The position numbers and the translations under genes were made by a program. A DNA stretch of 64,000 bases, from the NCBI GenBank assembly GCA_001599755.1, contig BCHX01000006.1, forward strand, positions 3,397,336-3,461,335, written 5' to 3'. Below are positions 33,169 to 44,347 of this stretch, in pieces (position 1 is the first letter of the stretch; every line of letters begins with the position of its first letter). The notes under the pieces were generated by a model that saw only the letters and a list, made by a program, of their open reading frames with translations, did no database searches and was not told where the DNA came from. This DNA is from Gliomastix tumulicola. Lineage: Eukaryota > Ascomycota > Sordariomycetes > Hypocreales > Bionectriaceae.

Positions 33169-34919
33169 ATGGTCGGTGTGCCGAACAGACGAAAGTGCCA
33201 CAGCTGCCGGCGGCGCAAGATCAAGGTATGCGTCCTTGCATGTGAGCTGTTTTGCGGGCTTATCTGCCAGGACGTTGGCCGCTGATCCATGTGCAGTGCG
33301 ACGAGGAGAGGCCGAGCTGCGGGCAGTGCCGCAAGGGCGCCATTGTCTGCGAGGGATACGATGCTCCCCCGGTCTTCAGGAACCAGTCCGCGCCGAGCTA
33401 CAGCAGGAATCACATCGCCAAGCACTACCAGACGGCGGTGCGCTCAACGGAGATCAGATGGCGGCAGCTCGAGACGCCGCAGCGTCGACGAGACCACCCG
33501 CGTTGTCGTGGCAAGACCGAGGCAGACAACGCGTCTGCGTCGTCAGTCCCAACCGCAGTAGAGGTACACCTGCAGGTATCCCGACGATTGCCCGACACGT
33601 CTCCCTCGCGGCCCATGCCACTCTCCTCCTGGTCCCACGACTCCCTCATCCAGGACTTCCTGGACAACATGCTTCCGCCGACGGGCACCAAGCGCTACTG
33701 CCTCTTCTCCTGGCTCCGGGACATCATCTCCTGGAAAGAAGACTCGGACGTCACGCGCCTCGCCCTCACGGCCCTCGCGACCGGCTGGGCGGGCCGCGTG
33801 GACGGCAGGCCGGACCTCGTGGGCAAGGGCCTGCAGATGTACGGCGTTGCTGCGCACCGGCTGTGCCGAGAGATCCCGGGCTGCAGGCCGCCGCTCATCC
33901 TCGCGACGACGGGCGTATTCATCGTCTACGAGCTGTTCGAGTTTGGGCCGGAGGGCAATGCTGGGTGCTCGTATCACATGGACGGGGCGGCGGCATCGGT
34001 GAGGGCCGCTGAAGCGTTGGATATTGCCGAGCCCCCGTTCGTGCGAGTGTTTGACTTCTTCCGTGTCATTTTTGTGAGTGGTGGCCCTCATACTGGAGGA
34101 TGATTTCACGCCATGCTTATGAATATACAGATGATTAGATGCTTCCAGCTCCGACGACGGCCCAACCCAGCAGAGATGGTCTGGATTGAACGCCCCCAGT
34201 TCTCACGCGTCCAGCACGACGAGTTCATGCTGCTGGTCAAGCTCGGGTACGAAGGCGTAGGCCTCATAGAGGCAGCGGACGCCCTGGAGCTGGGCCTCAC
34301 CCACAACAGTCCGTCGACTCTTATCGAGGCAGTCCACGGCCATCTGCAAGACCTCATGGAATGGAAAGACGCCAGCGACCTCATCATCCAGGAAGGCCCC
34401 GTCGAGGCCCTGGCGCGCGTGGCGCACGTTGACTGCGGGATCAGGGGATTTCCAGGGAGGATAGACAAGGGGACGGAGCCGCTGGCGTACGATCGCGTGC
34501 ACGACATGAGGCTGATGCAGATGTACTACACCTTCAGACTCACCCTCTTCATGACGCTACTGAGCAGTCCGAAGCTGCGTCGGGCGTTGTCATCCGCCGC
34601 CGCTCTTGACTGGCGGTCCGTGGCGGAGATATTCCGCTGGGAAACGGGCACTGAAGTAGATACAATCGCCATGTTAATCAGAGAGGCAGATACAGCAGCG
34701 TACTGCATCTGCTCGTATGCGCGGATCCTCTGTCCGACTGCTGGGCCAACGATCGGATACATGTTCGAGCTGTGGGCGTTGGAGACGGCCATTGATTGGT
34801 ATGAGAACTACGCAGGCGTCGAGAAGAGGACACAACCGAGCCGTGTTGCCCACCATTGCATAGAGATCTGTCATGTCTTGATACCGACTATCAAGCTGCA
34901 AATGGCACGCACACCTTGA
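33169..34919 (+). CDS. Zn2Cys6 transcription factor
   Basis: Three exons (33169-33225, 33297-34073, 34131-34919) give 540 residues. The N-terminal zinc cluster is complete once the first intron is removed: CHSCRRRKIKCDEERPSCG, then QCRKGAIVC, spacing C-x2-C-x6-C-x6-C-x2-C-x6-C, residues about 10-38. The first intron splits the cluster, as is common in this family. The remainder is a helical fungal-specific middle region without a DNA-binding motif. It would act as a nuclear DNA-binding regulator. It is divergent from the P450 and followed by the reductase on the same strand, so control of this group is likely but inferred. Confidence 0.9.
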
Positions 34920-35425
34920 CGCAGATCTGCCACGATAGACGTGACCTGGGAAGAGATACAGCAATACACACAACAATGAATGAAATAAAGAAACACGGAT
35001 GTTCCGTTAGCATGATCTCTTTTGTAAGCTTAGCTGACACACGGTCCAAGCTCTAAGCATGGCACACATGATTCATGGCGAGTGTTTCTGGTTGGTTGCC
35101 TGGCAGAGCCTCTTCGTGATCTGCATCCTTCGCACTTTGCTTCCCAAAATGGCAATTCTGACAGTTAGCGTCATCACACGGCAGAACATGGAGAAATGAC
35201 GCCTCAAGTATCGTGAGCAGGACTGGGCTCGGGGCATTTCTTGATTGTTAATACGCCTGAGATTTGTCATAATCCCGTTCATTGCGTGTCTTCTCTCTAG
35301 CATGAAATAGTATAAAGGACGCTGTCTGTCCCAAGTCTGGATGGGCTGCCTCTCTCCAGTCAAGCCACTCCCATCCCCGTCCATCACTCACCTCATCTCG
35401 TTGGCCCCGCATACTACTTGACACT
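34920..35425. other. Intergenic: reductase promoter
   Basis: About 500 bp, with a tatAaagg-like element near 35313. No gene is seen. Confidence 0.4.
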
Positions 35426-36567
35426 ATGAAAGCCATCATCGTCACCGGAGAGCGCGAGGCCGGCATCAGGGACGTTCCCGTTCCCGAAATCCCCGAGGGC
35501 GCGCTGCTCGTCAAGGTCAAGGCCCTGGCCCTGAACCCGACAGACTGGAAACACGTCCACTACGGCCTCGCGGATGTTGGCGCGCTCTGCGGCTGTGACT
35601 TCTCGGGGGTGGTCGAGGAGCTCGGCCCTGGCGTGAATGACTATAAGAAGGGCGACCGTGTTTTTGGCGTTTGCCATGGCGGGTAGGTGTGGGATGGCTA
35701 TCTAGTGAAGGTTGAACAGCTGGGCTAACATCGGACACCCGCTCGTAGCAACCGTGTGAACCACAACGACGGGGCCTTCGCTGAGTACATCATTGTGAAG
35801 CCTGGCCCTCGGGCTAAGACTCCCGACAACATCACCGACGAGGAGGCCGCGACCCTGGGCGTTGCCATCACCACTGTTGTAAGCTGTACCGCAACTTCTA
35901 CTACTTGCTTGGGACAGATTCTGACGCACTGAACCTGCAGGGCCAAGGCCTCTACAAGCTCTTGGGCCTCCCCCTCCCCAACGCACCCACCTCCAAGCCC
36001 TTCCCCATCTTCATCTACGGCGGCAGCACCGCCACGGGCGTCATCGGCATCCAGCTCGCCAAGGCCTCCGGCCTGACCGTCATCGCGACCGCCTCCCCCC
36101 GGAACTTCGACTACCTCCGCTCCCTGGGCGCCGACCTCGTCGTCGACTACAACTCGCCCACCGCCGTGCAGGAGATCCGCGACTTCCCGGGTGGCAGGCC
36201 CGCGTACGGGTGGAACTGCATCGGCACCGACGAGAGCGAGGCCTTCATCGAGCAGGCCCTCGGCGGCGTCGGCAATGGCCGCATCGGGAGCATCCTCGAG
36301 AGCAAGTACGGCTGGACGCTCGGGTACGACGCCCTGGGCGAGACGTACGTGTGGACGGGGGGCCAGGTGCGGCACGGGAAGGCCGAGGAGCTGGAGTTTG
36401 CGACCGGATTCTGGGCCATCGCGCGGGAGCTGCTGGCGGAGGGGAGGTTCAAGCCGATCCGGCGGGTGGTCAACAGGGGCGGCAGCGGGCTGGAGGGTGT
36501 GCTGAAGGGGATGGATGACCAGAAGAATGGGCTTGTCAGTGCCGAGAAGCTTGTATACACTCTTTGA
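35426..36567 (+). CDS. MDR-family reductase, ToxD/LovC-like
   Basis: Three exons (35426-35682, 35749-35878, 35941-36567) give 337 residues. It starts with a GroES-like domain (ALNPTDWKH, CGCDFSGVVEELG, GDRVFG) and continues with an NADPH-binding Rossmann domain with YGGSTATGVIGIQLAKASG. The structural and catalytic zinc cysteines are absent, as in ToxD and trans-acting enoyl reductases of the LovC type. These proteins reduce enoyl or quinone substrates, often for polyketide synthases, but no PKS lies in this window. It follows the Zn2Cys6 gene on the same strand. Confidence 0.88.
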
Positions 36568-37395
36568 GGAGCTGCATACAGGCGATTCATGAAGCACCGT
36601 GCGTTACCTAATTCATGGTGAGGTTGGCTAAGAGGAGTATGTGGTAGAGAAACCCGAGCAATAAAATCCCGAAGCCCCCTTGTTGTTTTCAATGTATATT
36701 GAGTATCCTCCATGTCTGATTCCTATCATAGAACAGCCCAACTCTCGTTTCGTCTTGAAGGTGAACCTGTATTTGGCAGGACGCTCTACATCCAGACTAA
36801 GGTCGGTTTGTCCTCATCTGCATCAAGCATATCATCACGACGTCTCTCTACTTCGAGACGTTACGGGTTGGGCACCACACTACTTCTGTCATACAGGACC
36901 CATTCTGTGCTCGTTCAGGCACTCCATATTACCGAGAGATACACTAAATGGAGCGTGTTGAGGAGAAATGCCCCGTGTTCAAAGAACCGAGCACAGTCAC
37001 TTAATGCGATGTTTTGTTCATTTCTCTCGCCAAGCTTGTCACCCTGTCTGATTCGGCATGGAATGATTCGGCGCAGTCCTTGTTAAACGAAAACCCTGTC
37101 TCTGGTTGGCCTAGAACGTGGCTAGCATACGACTTGCTGTTCCGGGCAAATACTCATACCACGACGCGATTGCGGAGGTGGGTGCTGACTATCCGCATTG
37201 AGGAACATTGCGCGAGCAGATACCGTAACAACCATTAAAATCACATATCGGTGTCGCCAAGGTGGTCCGGATTTCTCGGTGGTCCACCCATATGGTGAGC
37301 CAGCCCGTGGTCCTTATATATCCAGCAACCGCCCAGGAGCAATTCTCCTTTCCATACCGACCGACTCAAACGCCCACACTACAGCTCTGAGCACA
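36568..37395. promoter_or_regulatory. Intergenic with TATA box for the SRPBCC gene
   Basis: 830 bp without a supported gene. A clear TATA element, cttatatatcc, lies near 37314, about 80 bp upstream of the next ATG. Confidence 0.5.
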
Positions 37396-37875
37396 ATGGC
37401 CTCCAAAATAACCCGAATCATCACCGTCAGCACCCCCATCGCCGCCCCTCCCGCTACAGTCTTCGCCCTCATCATCGACCTCCCCGGATACAACACCTGG
37501 CTGCCGTCCTCGCCCGCCTTCAAAGGGACCACTTCCATCTCTGAGACGCCAATCCAGGTGGGCACGACATATGTCGAGCAGGGCCCTGCCGGCACGCGCT
37601 ACGGAAAGGTCATCGCACTGGACAATGAAGCCCGGCATGTCCGGTTCGCGCAGCCAATGGGGCTGAAGCCGGAGTTCTTGGGCATTAAGTTTGACATTGC
37701 GGTAGACATGAAGGTGAACAACGGGGAAGAAGGCAGCTCCCTTGTCGAGAGGGAGGTGACGCTGGTTTTCCCGTGGATCATGGGGCCGGCGGTTGGGNAC
37801 ATCACAAAGCAGTTCGAGACCGAGATCAGGCGGACCATGGCCATCATGAAGGAATATTTGGAGAGCAGGGAATGA
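37396..37875 (+). CDS. SRPBCC (START-like) family protein
   Basis: A 159-residue intronless protein with the SRPBCC helix-grip pattern: an N-terminal strand (IITVSTPIAAPPATVFALI), then IDLPGYNTWLPSSPAF, alternating strands, and a C-terminal helix (ETEIRRTMAIMKEYLES). Members bind hydrophobic ligands or act as cyclases/hydratases. One codon is ambiguous because of an N at 37798. It is a possible late partner of the P450/reductase group on the basis of position only. Confidence 0.82.
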   Translation: MASKITRIITVSTPIAAPPATVFALIIDLPGYNTWLPSSPAFKGTTSISETPIQVGTTYVEQGPAGTRYGKVIALDNEARHVRFAQPMGLKPEFLGIKFDIAVDMKVNNGEEGSSLVEREVTLVFPWIMGPAVGXITKQFETEIRRTMAIMKEYLESRE

Positions 37876-38706
37876 TCTTGAAATAGCTGGTACTTGCACT
37901 CGTTGTCGTTAGCCAAGCCCCACGGCCAACCGGCGGATTCCCATTATAGGTAATCTTCTATCTCCAACTGAGACCTCCCACCGAAGATGTGAAAAGGCAC
38001 AACATGAAAGGTGCGCTTCCCAAAGGAGCGACCAGACTTTGCGCCCTGACCAACCTGAGATGGCATCCCACTAGCAGCGATGCAAGTAATAAATCTCGAG
38101 TGCAGCAGTCGCTTAGCTCTCGACATTCTGCGTCTCAGCCGTTGTCGGAAAGCTCGGCTCGATCGCCTACGAGGCAAAGGAGGGGAGCTTGTTGCGAAGC
38201 TCATGTCGGACCGTATGAAAACCCGGGCTAGCACGGTGCGTCATGTTGACAAGATTTCCCATGCCCTGTTGACCCCAGCCTCCGATTTCACACACACACA
38301 CACACACACACATCCCATCATCCCCCAACCACACCAGCGTGACTCACGCACGCACAAGACATATAATCACGGACAAAATCCGTCATTGAATCAGTCCTGG
38401 ATCCTACGAATCCGTATCACGCTGATTTCGTCCAGGCGCCCGCCAGTTCATCGCCACAGATCACCTCCGCTTCCTCCTCTGCCTCCTCATTCTTGCCACT
38501 TCAAAGCCGCAAAGGGCAGATCCAGCACTGTCTTTATTTTATGATCATTCATCAACACACATCTCCCTTGTTCACCCAACTACTACCCTCGCCATCTTAT
38601 CCTACCTGCACTGCCTTTCATACGAAGCATTAAGGCACCGTCTACATCGTCACTTATTCCACCCAGAACACACCCCTCCCAACACACGCGGAGCACCATT
38701 TTCACC
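37876..38706. other. Intergenic with CA microsatellite
   Basis: 830 bp. It contains a (CA)12 tract and pyrimidine-rich leader-like DNA just upstream of the next ATG. No gene is seen. Confidence 0.4.
38289..38312. repeat. (CA)12 microsatellite
   Basis: A perfect CA dinucleotide run in intergenic DNA. Confidence 0.95.
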
Positions 38707-39615
38707 ATGACCATCGAGCAACAGAGCTTGCACCATGGGCCGCAAGAGCAGCACCAGGATAGAGTCCAACTCTCGCTTAGCCTCAGCACCAGCTCTCCCA
38801 CCCTCTCGATCAGCGATCCTCACCCAGCCGAGCCCATGACGCTCATCGCCTCCGTCAGCCAGACTGCATCGCCCTTCCCCGACCGGCCCGTGACGATCCT
38901 TACAAAATACAGCTGCCTTGAATCGGGCCCTGGAGCCGATGCTGTTCGCAAGCTGAAGATGGGGTCCCCCCGAATTGTCCCTCCGGATACAAAGTGTCCG
39001 GCGCCGTGCCTGTTCCTCCGGGCCACCCGCTATATCACGTACCGTCACTTCGCAGGCGATCCAGATCTGCTCAGGCGCGACGAAAAGGAAGGATTCCGCT
39101 TCATCACCATCCCGCCTGTCGGCCAGGGCCACGCCGACGTCCATCTCGATATCTCCCACGAGAGACTCGTCCGCAACATTCGCGACAAGACGCGCTTTCT
39201 CGATCCGGAAGACGACGACACGCCGTTCGAAGACAAGCTCCTCCAGCTCTTACGACCCGGCGACACATACGAGATTGAGCCCGGGAGCCTGCGGATATCC
39301 TGGTGGACCTTTGGCTCGATGGACGGCGAGGACGGACTGAGGCGGAAGAAGATCGCGCGTTGGACCCTGCCCGACGACCTCCCACTGGTCCGGGAGCAAG
39401 GAGTGGACGAGACGGACGAAGTCTCGCATAGGCTGAAAGACTTTGTCGATCTACATAACGTCAACCGTCTCACCTCGCGGCCTCTTTACGATGGGGAGCA
39501 GAGGCCGGATATTGGGAAGATGCGGTTGGAAGGCTGGGTGTTTGGCGAGCCCAAGGCCGGCCTGGAAATGCGTTGCAGTCAGGAGGATTATGCGAGGTTC
39601 ACTATTACTCAGTAG
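38707..39615 (+). CDS. Uncharacterised fungal protein
   Basis: A 302-residue intronless ORF beginning with an ATG after a pyrimidine-rich leader (CACC-ATG context). Residues 1-45 are rich in Ser, Gln and His and probably disordered. The rest is mixed alpha/beta with many charged residues, and includes YITYRHFAGDPDLLRRDEKE and GSLRISWWTFGSMDGE. There is no signal peptide, membrane segment or known motif. Codon use is even and GC-rich through the ORF, which supports a real gene. I do not recognise it. Confidence 0.68.
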   Translation: MTIEQQSLHHGPQEQHQDRVQLSLSLSTSSPTLSISDPHPAEPMTLIASVSQTASPFPDRPVTILTKYSCLESGPGADAVRKLKMGSPRIVPPDTKCPAPCLFLRATRYITYRHFAGDPDLLRRDEKEGFRFITIPPVGQGHADVHLDISHERLVRNIRDKTRFLDPEDDDTPFEDKLLQLLRPGDTYEIEPGSLRISWWTFGSMDGEDGLRRKKIARWTLPDDLPLVREQGVDETDEVSHRLKDFVDLHNVNRLTSRPLYDGEQRPDIGKMRLEGWVFGEPKAGLEMRCSQEDYARFTITQ

Positions 39616-39879
39616 CATGGCTAGCAGCAACAAGGGGAGGTTGGGACGTCTCAACGGGTCCGACGGAGGATGGGGGGGGGTTCTGTAGCTCACATCCTCT
39701 TACCCTAGGTAGTGTAGTGCGTATTCCGAGAAGATTCTTGCACAGATTCCAATGCATCGCCGAGACTGAAGAGTAAAGACGCCTGTATATTAACGTCAAC
39801 CTATAACCGCTGTACCAAGGCTCACATGTCTCACTACCTGATCGTGCATAAAGACCTACCGCTCTCCTCTCCTCTATCA

Positions 39880-40143
39880 ACTCCAAGTAGAAGAGTATCT
39901 GTCTTCGCTCCTTGGCCGTCCCTTCATATATGACAAAGATGGTCTAAGATCTCGACGACGAGCTTGCCAGGGCTGAACAGAACGGGAGCATTGACCCGTA
40001 TACTCTTGCCGCTCGCTACCATCACCAGTTCGTTATGATTCGCCCCGGGCTGTCTGAATCTCCACTGTAGCATCTACATGTAACCAGGTTGGAAGCGTAA
40101 ACGTCACGATACTCAGCTTGAAGATATTTTGAGGCTAGGCTAG
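39880..40143 (+). pseudogene. Fic-domain gene relic
   Basis: Translation on the plus strand matches the intact Fic protein encoded at 44888-45727. KSICLRSLAVPSYMTKMV lines up with its SICLRASVVQSYMAMMV, and PYTLAARYHHQFVMIRP with PYTLAARYHHQFAMVHP. A downstream piece, RHDTQLEDILRLG, resembles its GDKEEYLDIMRRA. Three features kill it: TAG at 39888-39890 where the intact gene has CAG, TAA at 39945-39947, and an Arg codon (CGC) replacing the catalytic His, after which the GDGNGR loop is lost. It is a decayed duplicate on the opposite strand, about 5 kb from its paralogue. Confidence 0.8.
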
Positions 40144-40389
40144 TAGCCCACCGCCACATACGTACTCTGTGGCTCACTCATCGTTTATGTGACCATGAGA
40201 TGAGACCAAGTCTCTCAGCATCAGGAAATACATCCGCCACGAGATGTTCCTCAAACGACTAGTCCATGGCAGGTGTTAAAAAAGCCAAACGCTTGATTAT
40301 TTCTCTATCATACGCTTCTAAACCACTAGTATCCCAAGTCTAAAAGGGCACCATTAACACAGAAAATCCCATTCCACCCTACGTCCAAG

Positions 40390-40432
40390 ACACACACACA
40401 CACACTCTCTCTCTCTCTCTCTCTCTCTCTCT
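40390..40432. repeat. (AC)n(CT)n compound microsatellite
   Basis: About 8 AC units run directly into about 14 CT units, just downstream of the EBP-like gene's stop. Confidence 0.95.
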
Positions 40433-40451
40433 TGCAGCCTCCAACACACCC

Positions 40452-41233
40452 TTACTGCCCCTTCTTCGCCTTCTCCGCGGCCTGCACCTTGGCAAACGCG
40501 CGACCGGTGTGCTTGACGCTCGAGACGATGAGCACAAAGGGGATCACGATCCAGAACGCGTTGCAGAGAAAGTAGTAGGCCCAGAAGTAGAACTCCTCGG
40601 GGCGGCAGAAGTGCAGGCCCTGGGTGAGCGCGGTGAAGGTGCAGGTGGCGTAGTACAGGACGTCGCCGTACAGCTGGCCGAGGCTGATGATGACCTGGAG
40701 CGGGTGGCGCAGCGGGTGGCCGGCGGCGATGAAGTAGACGCAGAGGAAGGAGAGGGGACCCCAGAAGATGGCGGTGATGGCCTCCATGGTGACGACGAAG
40801 GAGTCCTGGGTGAGGTAGCGCGAGTCGGAGAGGGCGTACTCCTTCCAGAGCTGGCCGAAGAGGTCGACGCGGCTGGGCATCTGGTTGTAGTTGTACGCGA
40901 AGTAGCCTGGGCGAGGAGGGTAGGTGTCAGTCAGCAGGTCATGTTTCTAGGTACAAGAAAAGCAGGAAGGAAGGGCTACCCACCCTCAAAGAAGAAGTGG
41001 ATGAAGCCGCAGAGGGTGAACCACAGGGCAATGGACATGTCCTTCCGGCTGAGGTTGGGGTTGGCGCGAGAGAGGATGGCAAAGGCGGTGCTCAGGATGG
41101 CGCCGCTGCCAGCCGCGAAGTAAACAACCAGCATGGGGCCCGAGATGGCGTTGGCAACGAAGCCGGGGAGGGTGGCATCGACGGGGAAGTAAGGATGAGG
41201 GGCCTCGAGGGCCGTCGCGTTGATAGTGTCCAT
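40452..41233 (-). CDS. EBP-family sterol isomerase-like membrane protein
   Basis: Two exons (41233-40984, 40906-40452) give 234 residues with about five membrane helices. The EBP (emopamil-binding, EXPERA) signatures are clear: CGFIHFFFEG with the catalytic His and Glu, LWKEYALSDSRY, HPLQVIISLGQLYGDVLYY, and a C-terminal KKGQ tail. Animal and plant EBP move the sterol double bond from C8 to C7 in the ER. Fungi normally use the unrelated Erg2 for this step, so the role here could be sterol-related or specialised. It is alone, without a cluster. Confidence 0.88.
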
Positions 41234-42189
41234 TATTGCGATGCGTGCGGGTGAGCGATTGATTGAATGAGTGAGTGACGACAGTTTGACTCGATAACGA
41301 ATGACTAGTTGACTGACTGACTGCGAGATGCTTTCTTTTTGATGCTGACGATTGGTGACGAGACAAGATGAACACTGGCAGACTTTTTAAGGGGTAATCA
41401 AGATCCCCCAGCCGCTAGCAAGGGTGCTCCTCCCTACCTTGACCAATTTTACACTGGCGTTGGACAGGTGCTTGGCGCGCCGATCGGCCGTCCGCGGCTG
41501 CCCGGGGAAGAGACGACAGATGCGACAGATGCGGGAATGACGGGCTCCAGGCGCCGGATATCTTCCTGCCGGCATCAGGCCATTTGTTCTCGGGGCAGCT
41601 GTGCTCTGGGTCCCGGGGTAAGAGCGCTGGGCGGAGAGACGGTGCAAAGTGGCCGTGTTTGTTGGTGAAAGAAAAGCGTAGCCACATGGACACCTAAAAT
41701 ACTCACCGAGTGGTGGAGGTATTCTTTCAACTGCATGCCGGGTGCATCTTCCGAAACGCCTCGGAGCGATGCCCTGTCCTATCCACAGAAGTCGACGATG
41801 ACAACGTCGACAATCTCTCAAGGTACGTACTTATCGGTGCTGTAAGGTACTGTTGTGGGTGGGATTCCTCTATAAGGGGCTACAGCACCCGGAGATGTGT
41901 TGGCTTCACTATGGAGTACAGTGGCCTAATCGCCGCGGCGGCCGCATGTCACAAGAAGAGACACTTCCCCCGCCGTATGCGTGTGACAAAATGTACCAGA
42001 GTAAGTCTCACTATGCTATTCAGGATATAGGTACACTCGCAGAAGGGAATCAGAAGCCAGCATCCAATACTTTGCATTCGCGTAACGACATATGCGGCCT
42101 AGGATGTCCACATTCCCTCCCCAGGACGTCCAAGCAAGCAGCTCAGCAAAAGGACCAGTCCGCTCATCAGAGACCCCCATGCCCTGGCC
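41234..42189. other. Intergenic
   Basis: About 950 bp. The side next to 41233 should hold the EBP-like promoter. Short ORFs present on both strands lack family character. Confidence 0.4.
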
Positions 42190-42487
42190 TTAATAGGCTG
42201 GTGGCGACAGGATATTCTTGATCATAGCTTTGAATCGACCGCTGCCGTCCGAGCTCGCACTGCTGTGGCTGGTCCGACGATTGACAGCATTGACCGAGTC
42301 GCACGCGCCGACAGACGGATGACGCCCCGTCATCACCCGGTTATTTTTATCTGTAGAATGCAATGGTCAGAATTGGCCCCCTCCCATGTATGCTGTGGAG
42401 GTGCTTACAGCCGGCATGCTGGTAGATCTTGGCGTCCTCGAGGACCGCCGCGTACTTCTCCTTCGCTGCGTTCGAGGCCGGAGACAT
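42190..42487 (-). CDS. Small two-exon gene, 79 residues
   Basis: This gene is too short to stand out as an ORF and was found by splicing. Exon 1 (42487-42409) starts at an ATG and reads MSPASNAAKEKYAAVLEDAK. A 58-bp intron with a GTAAGC donor and TTCTACAG acceptor follows. Exon 2 (42350-42190) continues in phase with YKNNRVMTGRHPSVGAC and ends ILSPPAY before TAA. The product is basic, rich in Ala, Ser and Lys, with no signal peptide or TM. Charged helical residues 8-25 look natural. I do not recognise a family. Confidence 0.5.
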
Positions 42488-42972
42488 ATTTGTGCAGATT
42501 TTTTTGACTCGTCTTATAACGATACTGGGATACTGGAGATGTAGGAAGATGATGTTGGGGGAATGGAGGCGTCTCGTGATGTGTCGTCGGTTTATGCCAC
42601 ATATAGCTCACGTGGCCTGGGGCGACCCCTCACGCCATGTCATTATGACAACAGAGTCGCAGATCGTCACCTTCTAGAATCGCGTATTGGTGTGTGAGTG
42701 GTGGCCCAATTTGGATTTATCCTTGAGCTTTTGTGAGTTTAGCCGTCGCGCCATGCAATGGAAGAGCAGGAGTGACATTCTACTAGCAGCTCCCACGTCG
42801 CCTGCTCCGCCATCTTCACAGCGTCAAAGCTTCGGGTTATGATCTAGCATTCTTATCAGCGCTCGGACAAGGTGCCATCATCAATGTCTCGCCAGATACT
42901 AAATCACTTGTCTTCGCTTGACCTTAACATCTCGAATAAAGAAGATGACAATCGTTATCCCTAAGTAGTGCG
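42488..42972. other. Intergenic
   Basis: About 480 bp between two genes on the minus strand. No gene is seen. Confidence 0.4.
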
Positions 42973-44347
42973 CTAATCTAATAGAAGCTTCAATCGTGGA
43001 AATCGGCCCCTGAGTCTCACGCAGTTGTCTACTCTTCGAGCTTGACGCGCCTCCATGACCATGAGTGAGGGAGTCATAGACGCTGCAGTAGTACAGCCTG
43101 TACCAAACGAGCCGGCAAAGATCGGTCCGGCAACAGGAGCAGCCCATCCTCCGGTCACGATAACGGCAGCGAAGGCTCCTACAGCCACCCCCATGCTCGT
43201 TACAACCGTCTTCAACCATACTTGCCCCCTTGGTGTTAAAACCTCGTCCTCCCTCAGGCATGCCAATTGCTCCATCAGGCTCCGACACGTCTCCACGGCT
43301 GCGTCATCAACTAGGAGGGAGGCGAGGATGATCACGAAATCAGCATCATTCCACCATATCTTCAGGTAGGCCCATCCTCTCCGGAGTTCTGTGTACCCTA
43401 TCGTATGCTCTTAGTAACGCGTCACAGAGCCTAAAATGAATCCTTGACACTTACGTTTTGTGCACAGCTCAGGAGCGCTCGAGTCAACTAGCCCAAGGTT
43501 CTGAATTCCATTGATATTCAGAATCTCACGCGATGACCAGGCGCATCCGTTTGAAGATTTAGTCGCATCTCCGTAGTAGTCCCAGAACAACTGGCCCTCG
43601 AACCTCTGCAGCAGAGTTTTAGTTGGCGAGTCCCAAGTTTCCCTGGATATGAGGCAGAGGGCAAAGTGGCGTCGGAACACCAGGGATTCTTCCAAGAAGG
43701 GTATGAGTCCGGTGTCAGTGGACGTCCACGGCATCTCGGGGGGCTGATCCTCTACAGCGCATAGATGATCACTGATTGGACCGTAGCAATGAACTGGCGG
43801 CGTTGTCACGATGACAGCGTAGTACTCTGCAGGTCGAGCTTCCCTCGCGGGTTCTTTCACACCGGCCCTCCTTATGAACCTGGCCGATGAATGTTAGTAT
43901 AAGCACATCATCCCAAGACTTGCTACGTGCTTCTTACCCTCCTTCAATTTTGATCAACAAATTGAGATGAGCCATCTCTCGATCCAACTCCTCGCGGAGC
44001 TCGGAGAGGAATCCGCGATGCATACTCCACCTGATCTTCTTCAAGGCTCCGCGAAGGGACTTCTTGACACGACCGGGACCAAGGTGGTCTCTGAACTCCT
44101 CCATCTTACTGAAGTATTCGTGCAGAAGCGCTCGGATTCTGTCTTGCGCGGACCGGAGGGCTTTGTCATGTCCGAGGTCGTTCTGCTCGATGAACCAGTT
44201 CATCTTGGTGGCTAGCTTCGCGAAGGACTTGTACGACGAGGCATAGCGGCGGAAGCTGTCGACTGCCTCCCGTTTGAGGATTCTAGCGAGCTTGGCAACC
44301 GTCATGATGAGAATGGCTATGTCGCCGCCACTGCAGATGGACGCCAT
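42973..44347 (-). CDS. HeLo-like/STAND-N-terminal-type protein with C-terminal membrane segment
   Basis: Three exons (44347-43938, 43879-43455, 43397-42973) give 419 residues. Residues 1-140 form a helical domain starting MASICSGGDIAILIMTVAKL with EYFSKMEEFRDHLGPGRVKK and LRGALKKIRWSMHRGF, resembling the N-terminal helical domains (HeLo-like/SesA-type) of fungal STAND receptors. The middle part is unfamiliar. Residues about 335-390 are hydrophobic and rich in Gly/Ala (GVAVGAFAAVIVTGGWAAPV), probably membrane-inserted. No NB-ARC, NACHT or repeat region follows, so it is not a full receptor. Fungal HeLo-type proteins can permeabilise membranes in incompatibility reactions, but that function is not shown here. 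It lies next to a Fic gene on the same strand. Confidence 0.6.

Noticed and set aside
41387..41821. 144-codon minus-strand ORF
   Set aside because: Arg/Pro/Cys-rich, no motif, overlapped by equally long ORFs in other frames.
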